Shown here: one piece after another, positions 1 to 5,327 of the stretch
Layout: the number at the start of each line of letters is the position of its first letter
Numbering within the stretch: position 1 is the first letter of the stretch
NCBI GenBank assembly: GCA_900546875.1
Contig: URET01000048.1
Span: 1-8,812, forward strand
From: an uncultured Eubacteriales bacterium
Lineage (GTDB): Bacteria; Bacillota; Clostridia; Christensenellales; CAG-314
Length of the DNA stretch: 8,812 bases
Direction of reading: 5' to 3'
Notes under the pieces: generated by a model
What the model was told of the DNA's origin: nothing
Database searches by the model: none
What the model saw: only the letters and a program-made list of their open reading frames with translations
Made by a program: the position numbers and the translations under genes

Positions 1-55
1 TGCGGGAAAATAAGACGTGCGTCAGAGCGGTGTTTTTCCGCTTTTTGCGCGGAAA
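1..55. repeat. 55-bp direct repeat, copy 1
   Basis: The first 55 bases recur without a mismatch at 92-146. The unit begins TGCGGGAAAATAAGACG and ends GCGCGGAAA. It contains a small inverted repeat (TTTTCCGC with GCGGAAA around a T-rich loop) and, on the minus strand, a short open stretch ending FRAKSGKTPL then TGA. A 36-bp non-repeated segment separates the copies, giving a 91-bp period. The window starts inside or exactly at the repeat, so further copies may lie to the left. No function can be assigned. Confidence 0.9.
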
Positions 56-417
56 GTACAACACACAGCAAAGCCGTGCTTTTTGTTTCTTTGCGGGAAA
101 ATAAGACGTGCGTCAGAGCGGTGTTTTTCCGCTTTTTGCGCGGAAAAGACGAGCGGAGCGGAGTCCTGAATAAGCAAATCCGGAGAGTTTTTCGGATGAT
201 TTTGCGTTAAGCCGGTAATAAGCGTTGAAATTGCCTTGTATACGGAGGTGGTTTCGAGGAAGGACTTTCCCGTATACGGCACCTTCAAAAAATGTAAGCA
301 CGGGGCTTGATTTTTTCTGATTCCGAGGGGCAGGTGCAGTTCGGTATTTTCGAGAAAGCCGGATCGCATTAAAAAAAATTGATTGATTTTTTGCTTCCCT
401 TTTTCGATATTTGACAT
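22..417 (-). CDS. Doubtful hypothetical ORF, 131 codons, overlapping the repeats
   Basis: An ATG at 417 on the minus strand opens a 131-codon frame that ends at a TGA inside repeat copy 1. The product matches no family I recognise and has no signal peptide, membrane segment or metal-binding motif. There is no Shine-Dalgarno sequence upstream of the ATG, and the ATG lies on the -35 element of the convincing + strand promoter. The frame reads through repeat copy 2 in one frame and stops in copy 1 in another, as expected if the repeat is not coding. It is listed because 131 open codons in an otherwise gene-free stretch is somewhat long for chance. It may be a decayed gene or a dispersed repeat that happens to be open. 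Confidence 0.2.
   Translation of the reverse strand: MSNIEKGKQKINQFFLMRSGFLENTELHLPLGIRKNQAPCLHFLKVPYTGKSFLETTSVYKAISTLITGLTQNHPKNSPDLLIQDSAPLVFSAQKAEKHRSDARLIFPQRNKKHGFAVCCTFRAKSGKTPL
92..146. repeat. 55-bp direct repeat, copy 2
   Basis: This is the second perfect copy of the 55-bp unit. Identity to copy 1 breaks at position 147 (A here, G after copy 1). After that the sequence runs into a GAGCGGAGCGGAG stretch. Because the period of 91 is not a multiple of three, the two copies lie in different reading frames, which argues that the unit is conserved as DNA or RNA rather than as protein. Confidence 0.9.
233..280. repeat. Inverted repeat GTATACGG / CCGTATAC
   Basis: GTATACGG (238-245) is perfectly complementary to CCGTATAC (270-277), with a 24-nt loop. 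GCC (233-235) and GGC (278-280) extend the stem past a two-base bulge. No T-run follows on either strand, so it is not a simple intrinsic terminator. It could be a protein-binding operator, a relic of the repeat family to its left, or chance. Confidence 0.45.
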
Positions 418-440
418 TTTGTTGTTTGTTATGCTAAAAT
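411..440 (+). promoter_or_regulatory. SigA-type promoter with extended -10
   Basis: TTGACA (411-416) is followed after 18 nt by TAAAAT (435-440). A TG sits one base before the hexamer (432-433), giving an extended -10. Transcription should start near 447, leaving a leader of about 55 nt before the oxoamine synthase ATG at 502. The elements are close to consensus, so strong constitutive expression is a reasonable inference. Confidence 0.8.
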
Positions 441-490
441 CAGTATGCGGTATTTTTGTTATTCTGATTTTTACGCGTTTGCGGTGCCGC

Positions 491-495
491 AGGAG
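491..495 (+). promoter_or_regulatory. Ribosome binding site that sets the 502 start
   Basis: AGGAG lies 6 nt before the ATG at 502. It favours that codon over the in-frame upstream ATG at 445, which lies at or just before the predicted transcription start and so could not be translated from this promoter. Confidence 0.85.
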
Positions 496-501
496 TTTAT
501 T

Positions 502-1680
502 ATGGATTTATTTGCAAAATGTAACAACGGATTGCTCAGAGAAGTCAAGGAACAGAATCTGTATCCTTATTTTCATGAGCTGCAATCGCGTCAGGGGCCT
601 GAAGTCATTATGGAGGGCAAAAGACGCATAATGCTCGGATCCAACAACTATTTAGGGCTTACCACTCATCCCGATGTGATTAAAGCGGCAGAAGACGCCG
701 TGAAGAAATACGGTACGGGCTGTTCGGGTTCGAGGTTTCTCAACGGAACGCTGGATATTCATGTCGATCTCGAAAGGAGGCTTTCCGCTTTTCTGGGGAA
801 GGAGTGCGCGGTAACGTTTTCAACGGGATTTCAGTCAAACTTAGGCATAATATCGGCGATAGCGGGGCGCGGCGACTATATTCTCAATGACCGCGAAAAT
901 CACGCGAGTATATACGATGCGTGTAAACTGAGCTATGCCACTACGTTGCGTTATAAACACAGCGATATGGCCGATCTGGAAAGAAGACTGCAAAGCATAC
1001 CGGAGGAAGCAGGCAAGCTGATAGTGACCGACGGCGTATTCAGTATGGGCGGAGACATATGTAAGCTTCCCGAAATAGTGGCTTTGGCGGAAAAATACGG
1101 AGCCCGGGTAATGGTAGACGATGCTCACTCTCTCGGAGTTATAGGAAATGGCGGAAGAGGCACAGCCGATCATTTCGGGCTCACCGATAAAGTGGATATC
1201 ATAATGGGAACTTTCAGTAAGTCGTTGGCGAGTCTCGGGGGATTCATGGCGGCGGATAAGAACGTATGCGATTATGTGAGGCACTGTTCCAGACCTTTCA
1301 TATTCAGTGCTTCCATGACTCCTTCATCATGTGCTGCGGCCTCGGCTGCACTGAAAGTGCTTGAAGAAAATCCCGGTTTGCCCGAAAGGTTAGCTGAGCT
1401 GTCCGATTACCTGAGGAACGGGCTCAAAGAACGCGGCGTGAAGGTGAGGGAAAGTTCCGTTACGCCCATTGTGCCCATTTACACATACACGCTTATGAAA
1501 ACTCTGATTTGCGACAAGGCACTGTTTGAAAACGGTGTGTACGTAAATCCCGTGCTTTCGCCGGCCGTTCCGGAAGGAGAATGTCTGCTGAGGCTTTCAC
1601 TTATGGCTACTCATACAAAGCCTCTCATAGACGAAGCAATGAATATTGTAGCAAAAGTTTATCATGAGCAAATCGCATAA
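502..1680 (+). CDS. PLP-dependent alpha-oxoamine synthase, serine palmitoyltransferase-like
   Basis: This 392-residue protein belongs to the alpha-oxoamine synthase family (BioF, 2-amino-3-ketobutyrate CoA ligase, serine palmitoyltransferase), which condenses an amino acid with an acyl thioester and releases CO2. Seen directly: SNNYLGL at 47-53, GTGCSGSRFLNGT at 71-83, the PLP-stacking histidine in NHAS (H134), VDDAHS with D206 and H209, and the Schiff-base lysine K240 in GTFSKSLASLGG. The C-terminal half has VNPVLSPAVP (348-357) and LRLSLMATHT (363-372). The length is normal for the family. The N-terminal YPYF, the GSRFLNGTLDIH stretch and the LMATHT ending recall serine palmitoyltransferases of Bacteroidota, so 3-ketosphinganine synthesis is my preferred reading. 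A BioF- or Kbl-type reaction cannot be excluded. No tdh, biotin or acyl-carrier-protein gene is adjacent. The gene has its own promoter and terminator and appears monocistronic. The family call is firm; the substrate is inferred. Confidence 0.92.
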   Translation: MDLFAKCNNGLLREVKEQNLYPYFHELQSRQGPEVIMEGKRRIMLGSNNYLGLTTHPDVIKAAEDAVKKYGTGCSGSRFLNGTLDIHVDLERRLSAFLGKECAVTFSTGFQSNLGIISAIAGRGDYILNDRENHASIYDACKLSYATTLRYKHSDMADLERRLQSIPEEAGKLIVTDGVFSMGGDICKLPEIVALAEKYGARVMVDDAHSLGVIGNGGRGTADHFGLTDKVDIIMGTFSKSLASLGGFMAADKNVCDYVRHCSRPFIFSASMTPSSCAAASAALKVLEENPGLPERLAELSDYLRNGLKERGVKVRESSVTPIVPIYTYTLMKTLICDKALFENGVYVNPVLSPAVPEGECLLRLSLMATHTKPLIDEAMNIVAKVYHEQIA

Positions 1681-1743
1681 AGAGGCATTGTGTCCCCGAA
1701 GATGCGCTACAAGGCGGGAGACAGTCTGAATAAAGTGAAACAT

Positions 1744-1809
1744 AAAAAAAGTCCCTGAAGCAAGAGTCTTGAAAAGCGCCTGAATAGGCGAAACAGAGGG
1801 GCTTTTTTT
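1744..1809 (+). terminator. Branched, symmetric intrinsic terminator
   Basis: Seven A (1744-1750) and seven T (1803-1809) flank an outer stem, GTCCCT (1751-1756) with AGGGGC (1797-1802). That stem encloses two small hairpins: CAAG/CTTG with an AGT loop (1761-1771) and CGCCT/AGGCG with a GAAT loop (1777-1790). The fold is therefore a three-way junction followed by a U-tract, placed 63 nt after the oxoamine synthase stop. The A-tract/T-tract symmetry would let it act in both directions. A further hairpin, TGTCCCCG (1691-1698) with CGGGAGACA (1715-1723), precedes it. Confidence 0.75.
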
Positions 1810-1977
1810 GTGCAGGTAAAAACTGTCGACAAGTTTTCAGTTTTTTTGGCGGTACTTATGAAACTGAAAAACAGGAAGCTCTGCAAGTCTGAAGAATAAA
1901 GTCAAATATATATCCGGGAAGTATTTTGACAAGAGGTAAAATGATTATGCGGGTGTGAGTATTGCCTTTTAAAGAAA
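1810..1977. other. Gene-free stretch with competing A/T-rich inverted repeats
   Basis: No gene is supported here. TTTTCAGTTT (1834-1843) is perfectly complementary to AAACTGAAAA (1861-1870). The overlapping CAGTTTTT (1838-1845) is complementary to AAAAACTG (1818-1825). The two pairings are mutually exclusive. The first short hairpin is followed by further Ts and could be a weak terminator. The rest is A/T-rich sequence leading to the promoter at 1978. Confidence 0.4.
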
Positions 1978-2006
1978 TTGACAAATACGCAATGGAAGTT
2001 TATAAT
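1978..2006 (+). promoter_or_regulatory. Perfect consensus SigA-type promoter
   Basis: TTGACA (1978-1983), a 17-nt spacer and TATAAT (2001-2006) match the consensus exactly. Transcription should start near 2013, leaving a leader of about 165 nt before the radical SAM gene at 2178. It is the only good promoter upstream of that gene. Confidence 0.88.
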
Positions 2007-2035
2007 AATCAGAGCGGATATTATTTCAAACGGAA

Positions 2036-2128
2036 GAATTCGGCCTTTTCTGTCATAACGGAATCTTCAGGCTGTGTCGGTTTTATCCGGTAATTGACAG
2101 ATTTGGCGAAAAGGCGGCACGAGAATTC
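2036..2128 (+). promoter_or_regulatory. Candidate structured 5' leader RNA
   Basis: Inside the predicted leader the sequence can fold into a tiered hairpin. The outer step is GAATTC (2036-2041) with GAATTC (2123-2128). The middle step is the 12-nt GCCTTTTCTGTC (2043-2054) with GACAG (2096-2100) plus AAAAGGC (2109-2115), with an 8-nt bulge at 2101-2108. The inner step is ACGGA (2058-2062) with TCCGGT (2086-2091) and one bulged G. No T-run follows, so it is not a plain terminator. The ribosome binding site at 2167-2171 lies about 40 nt downstream. I recognise no known riboswitch class. A cis-regulatory or stability role is inferred from position and pairing only. Confidence 0.45.
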
Positions 2129-2166
2129 GTAACGCTTATATTTATATTGGATGAATGTGTACTGAC

Positions 2167-2171
2167 GGAGG
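2167..2171 (+). promoter_or_regulatory. Ribosome binding site for a TTG start
   Basis: GGAGG lies 6 nt before the TTG at 2178. It is the feature that supports initiation at this non-ATG codon; the first in-frame ATG comes 30 codons later, inside the conserved N-terminal domain. Confidence 0.85.
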
Positions 2172-2177
2172 ACAGTT

Positions 2178-3962
2178 TTGGATAGATCGGATTATTTCAG
2201 AGTAAGCAAGCCTGCAAGGTATGTAGGGGGGGAGTACGGTGCGGTAAAGCCTAAGGGAAATGCGGCGATGAAGATGTGTCTGTGCTTTCCGGATGTTTAT
2301 GAAGTAGGGATGAGCAATCTCGGAACGCGTATTTTGTATTATATGCTCAACGAGGACCCTTCGGCTTCATGCGAACGTTGTTATGCTCCGTGGGATGATA
2401 TGGGCAGTCTTTTAAAAGAGCGCCGTCTTCCGCTGACTTCTATCGAAACGCATACCCCTCTTTCGGATTTCGATATAATAGGGTTTTCTTTTCAGTATGA
2501 GCTGAGTTATTCGAATATGCTGTATATGCTTGATCTTGCGGGGATACCGTTCCGGGCGGAGGATAGGGACGAAAAGCATCCTATTGTGATTTTCGGCGGG
2601 CCGTGTATGGTAAATCCCGCGCCCGTGCTGCCTTTTGCCGACCTGATAAATATAGGAGAAGGGGAAATCACTCTGCCCATGTTGTCCGGACTGTTCGCAG
2701 AAGCGAAAAAAAAGGGTATGAGCAAAAGAGAGATAATCGAGAAGGCGGACTCCTTTGAAGGTTTTTACGCTCCGCAGCTCCACAGAGATGCAGACGGATA
2801 TACTTATCTCAGAGAGAAAAAGGTCGTAAGAAAGCAGAAGGTGAAAGACCTGGATACTTCGTTTTTCCCCGACCGTGCAATAGTCAGCAATCTGGAGGTC
2901 ATTCATGACCGTGCGGTGGCTGAGCTTTTCAGGGGGTGTGCGAACGGGTGCAGATTTTGTCAGGCGGGATTTATATACCGGCCGGTAAGGGAAAGAAGTC
3001 CCGAAAGAGTAAAAGAGCTGTGTGTGGGGCTTATAAAGAATACCGGGTATGACGAACTGTCGCTGAATTCGCTTTCAACGAGCGATTATTCCGGATTGAA
3101 AGAACTGGTTTCTTCTTTGAGGAAGGAAACGAATCTTGAAAACGTCAGACTGAGTCTGCCTTCGCTCAGGCTCAATTCCTTTGAAGGGGTGCTGAAGGAG
3201 GAAGCGAGAAAAACATCCCTTACCTTTGCTCCGGAAGCAGGTACTCAGCGTCTCAGAGACGTCATAAACAAAAATATAACGGAAAAAGATATATTTTCTT
3301 CGCTTGAGGAGGCCTTCAGGGAAGGGTACTCTGCGGTCAAGCTGTATTTTATGCTGGGACTCCCTACGGAAACGGATGAAGACGTAAGAGGTATCGCCGA
3401 GCTTGCATTGCGGGTGAGGGAGCTGTATTTCAAGACTCGCAAAGAAAAAAAGGATCTGAGATTGAATGTATCGGCGAGTATATTTATACCCAAGCCTTTC
3501 ACGCCTTTTCAGTGGGAGAGCTTTATAGGGAAGGAAGAGGCCGAAAGAAGGATCGCATTGATAAGGACACTTCTGAGAGGAAAGAATGTCAATTTTGCCT
3601 GGCACGATTGGGAATCTTCCGTTATGGAGGCTGTCTTTGCGCGCGGCGATCATACTCTTGCCGCCCTTCTCGAAGACGCGTATTCCTTCGGAGCGAAAAT
3701 GGACGGATGGGCGGAATTTTTCAATTATGAAGCTTATATGCGCGCGCTTGATAAAAACGGCTTTTCGTTGTCGTCGCTGACGGGCGGGATCCCGGAGGAC
3801 TCGCCTCTTCCTTGGGAATTCGTCGATGTGGGAGTAAACAGGGATTTTCTTCTGAGAGAAAGAAAACGCGCGTATGCCGGGAAAACCACTCCGGCTTGTT
3901 ATAAAGCCTGTTCAGTATGCGGGATCGGATGCGAGGTGAAGAATGATCACTCTGAGGTATGA
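2178..3962 (+). CDS. TIGR03960-family radical SAM protein with B12-binding-like N-terminus
   Basis: This 594-residue protein matches the clostridial radical SAM family TIGR03960, whose reaction is not established. Residues about 30-180 form a B12-binding-like domain (CLCFPDVYEVGMSNLG at 34-49, IFGGPC at 138-143). The cobalamin-ligating DxHxxG motif is absent there, so cobalamin use is doubtful. The radical SAM core follows: FRGCANGCRFCQAG carries the CxxxCxxC ligands C254, C258 and C261 for a [4Fe-4S] cluster that cleaves S-adenosylmethionine, with TFAPEAGTQRLR at 349-360 and YFMLGLPTETDED at 390-402. The C-terminus has four more cysteines (C574, C578, C581, C585), which could bind a second cluster or metal; a cysteine-rich tail is usual in this family. 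Initiation is at TTG with a good GGAGG. The last 20 bases overlap the DUF2344 gene, its usual partner. The RNase G and rplU genes often found beside this pair are absent here. Confidence 0.93.
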   Translation: MDRSDYFRVSKPARYVGGEYGAVKPKGNAAMKMCLCFPDVYEVGMSNLGTRILYYMLNEDPSASCERCYAPWDDMGSLLKERRLPLTSIETHTPLSDFDIIGFSFQYELSYSNMLYMLDLAGIPFRAEDRDEKHPIVIFGGPCMVNPAPVLPFADLINIGEGEITLPMLSGLFAEAKKKGMSKREIIEKADSFEGFYAPQLHRDADGYTYLREKKVVRKQKVKDLDTSFFPDRAIVSNLEVIHDRAVAELFRGCANGCRFCQAGFIYRPVRERSPERVKELCVGLIKNTGYDELSLNSLSTSDYSGLKELVSSLRKETNLENVRLSLPSLRLNSFEGVLKEEARKTSLTFAPEAGTQRLRDVINKNITEKDIFSSLEEAFREGYSAVKLYFMLGLPTETDEDVRGIAELALRVRELYFKTRKEKKDLRLNVSASIFIPKPFTPFQWESFIGKEEAERRIALIRTLLRGKNVNFAWHDWESSVMEAVFARGDHTLAALLEDAYSFGAKMDGWAEFFNYEAYMRALDKNGFSLSSLTGGIPEDSPLPWEFVDVGVNRDFLLRERKRAYAGKTTPACYKACSVCGIGCEVKNDHSEV

Positions 3963-4596
3963 AAAAAGATATCCCTTTACGGCAGTTTCACATATAGACG
4001 TTTTGCGCGTGATGAACAGGGTTTTTTCGCGGGCAGGGCTTAAAATGAAGTATTCGGGGGGATTCAATCCCCATGCGCTCATATATTTTTCGCCGCCGGT
4101 ATCCGTGGGGATCGAGAGTCTGTGCGAATATGTCACCGTTGCGGCAGAAACCCCTTCGGAGGATATCACGGAAAAACTGAGATCCGTATCCCCTGAAGGA
4201 CTGTGCTGGCTGAAGGCATATGATGTCGAAAAAAATCCGAACTTTGCGGCGACTGTAGCCTGGGCGGAGTACGAGATAAGGGGCGCGGATGTGGAAAAGC
4301 TGACGGAAAAAGCGTTAAAGGAAGCCTCCGCTTCCGGGTATATTATCTCTTATACGGAAAAGGAAAAAGAGGTTTTGAAAGATACAGGCGGAGCGGTAAA
4401 AAGCCTCGGATTGGAAAAAGGCGTACTGAAGGCGGTGATCGCTTGCGGCAATAAAAATCTCCGCGCCGACAGATTCGGGATCGGACTTATGAAAAATAAC
4501 GGTTTCGGGTACGGCGATCTTACGTTTTTAAAAATGCGCATGTTTGACGAAAATATGCTTTCCGATGAAAAAATGCTGGAAAAATTTATCAGATGA
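3943..4596 (+). CDS. Radical SAM-linked protein, DUF2344/TIGR03936
   Basis: This 217-residue protein is the standard companion of the TIGR03960 radical SAM enzyme (in some genomes the two are fused). Its role is unknown; tRNA or other RNA has been considered a possible substrate of the pair, but nothing here proves that. The diagnostic region is at the N-terminus: SHIDVLRVMNRVFSRAGL (16-33), then YSGGFNPH (37-44), then FSPPVSVGIES (49-59). No transmembrane segment or cysteine cluster is visible. The start is well supported by GAGGTGA (3933-3939), 3 nt before the ATG. The gene begins inside the radical SAM gene, a 20-bp overlap that implies translational coupling and near-equal production. The length is at the low end of the family. 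Confidence 0.9.
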   Translation: MITLRYEKRYPFTAVSHIDVLRVMNRVFSRAGLKMKYSGGFNPHALIYFSPPVSVGIESLCEYVTVAAETPSEDITEKLRSVSPEGLCWLKAYDVEKNPNFAATVAWAEYEIRGADVEKLTEKALKEASASGYIISYTEKEKEVLKDTGGAVKSLGLEKGVLKAVIACGNKNLRADRFGIGLMKNNGFGYGDLTFLKMRMFDENMLSDEKMLEKFIR

Positions 4597-4682
4597 AGCT
4601 TTGATACGGTAAAGACATGTATGTCCGGAAAGAAGAATGCCCGGAGCGGATAAGGAAGGGGAATGGAAAGCGGGAGGTTTAT

Positions 4683-5198
4683 ATGACTAAAAAACTTGTG
4701 TATTCCGGGATCGGAGCGGCTCTTGTGTGCGTATTGACTTTATTTCCTCAGATACCTCTTGCTTTCGGGTATATGAATCTCGGGGACGCTTTGATAATCA
4801 TTCTTTCATATCTTCTCGGATGGTGGGCTGTGCCTGCGGCAGCGATAGGAAGTACATTAGCCGATTTGTTCATGTATCCCGCATATGCCCCCGTAACGCT
4901 TGTCATAAAAGGGTGTATGGCGGCGGTGATGGCGGCTTTATTTTCTTTAATGGGGGAGAATCCCGAAAAAAAGCTTAAGGCCGTCTGTTTCATAGCGCCG
5001 GTACTCAGCGAAGCGATAATGACAATAGGGTATTTTTTATATGAATGGGCGCTTTTCGGCCTGGCTCCCGCAACGGCGAATCTGATATACAGTCTGCTGC
5101 AGGCGGCGGCATCATTGGTGCTGGGCTTTCTTCTTTTGGTGATATTTATAAAAAGAGATCTCAGAAAAAAGATTTTCAGCGGGAAAAAACACGAGTAA
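4683..5198 (+). CDS. ECF transporter S component (substrate-binding membrane subunit)
   Basis: This 171-residue integral membrane protein has about six hydrophobic segments: roughly 5-24, 35-50, 53-67, 70-90, 101-122 and 134-157. It ends in a lysine-rich cytoplasmic tail. The pattern, with GDALIIILSYLLGWW (34-48), the small-residue GSTLADLF (56-63) and APVTLVIKG (69-77), fits the S components of energy-coupling factor vitamin importers (PF12822-like). These pair with shared EcfA/EcfA'/EcfT subunits encoded elsewhere. The substrate cannot be told from sequence; pantothenate, folate, riboflavin and queuosine precursors are all possible. The start at 4683 is chosen because GGGAGG (4672-4677) precedes it by 5 nt. 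An in-frame ATG at 4617 would add 22 charged residues ahead of the first membrane helix and has no comparable site. The gene follows DUF2344 by 86 bp with no clear terminator between, so it is probably co-transcribed with it. Confidence 0.82.
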   Translation: MTKKLVYSGIGAALVCVLTLFPQIPLAFGYMNLGDALIIILSYLLGWWAVPAAAIGSTLADLFMYPAYAPVTLVIKGCMAAVMAALFSLMGENPEKKLKAVCFIAPVLSEAIMTIGYFLYEWALFGLAPATANLIYSLLQAAASLVLGFLLLVIFIKRDLRKKIFSGKKHE

Positions 5199-5209
5199 GA
5201 AGCCGGCGG

Positions 5210-5258
5210 AAATCCTGAAATGCGGAAAAGCCGCGTTTTCAGGGTCTGCGGGATTTTT
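5210..5258 (+). terminator. Candidate intrinsic terminator after the S component
   Basis: CCTGAAA (5214-5220) pairs with TTTCAGG (5237-5243), and GCGG (5222-5225) with CCGC (5231-5234), around an AAAAG loop. An alternative outer pairing is AAATCC (5210-5215) with GGATTT (5251-5256), followed by TT. The hairpin is strong, but the T-run is short and not immediately adjacent, so efficiency is uncertain. It separates the S component from the oxidoreductase operon. Confidence 0.45.
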
Positions 5259-5263
5259 CGGAA

Positions 5264-5292
5264 CTGACCGGCGGAAGAAAATAAGTTATATA
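5264..5292 (+). promoter_or_regulatory. Weak promoter candidate for the oxidoreductase operon
   Basis: CTGACC (5264-5269), a 17-nt spacer and TATATA (5287-5292) would start transcription about 30 nt before the ATG at 5328. Each hexamer matches four of six consensus positions. It is proposed mainly because a terminator-like hairpin lies just upstream. If it is not used, the operon must be read through from upstream. Confidence 0.3.
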
Positions 5293-5327
5293 TACGAGGA
5301 TCGGTTTTTTCTGCAGTGTGGTGAAAA

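Noticed and set aside
1..146. CRISPR array
   Set aside because: Only two copies are visible, the repeat (55 bp) is longer than usual CRISPR repeats, there is only one spacer, and no cas genes are present.
113..301. A 62-codon minus-strand ORF
   Set aside because: It overlaps the longer doubtful frame, lacks a ribosome binding site, and merely ends in the repeat with the same FRAKSGKTPL tail.
445..501. Longer N-terminus for the oxoamine synthase starting at ATG 445
   Set aside because: This ATG lies at or before the predicted transcription start and has no ribosome binding site, while ATG 502 has AGGAG at 6 nt and gives the normal family length.
2094..2117. A second promoter from TTGACA at 2094-2099
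   Set aside because: No -10-like hexamer is found at 16-18 nt; these bases are instead part of the right arm of the leader hairpin.
2007..2186. Open frame through the leader ending just inside the radical SAM gene
   Set aside because: It has no usable start codon or ribosome binding site, and its sequence is better explained as a folded leader.
4617..4682. Upstream start for the ECF S component
   Set aside because: It would add 22 charged residues before the first membrane helix and lacks a good ribosome binding site; ATG 4683 has GGGAGG at ideal spacing.
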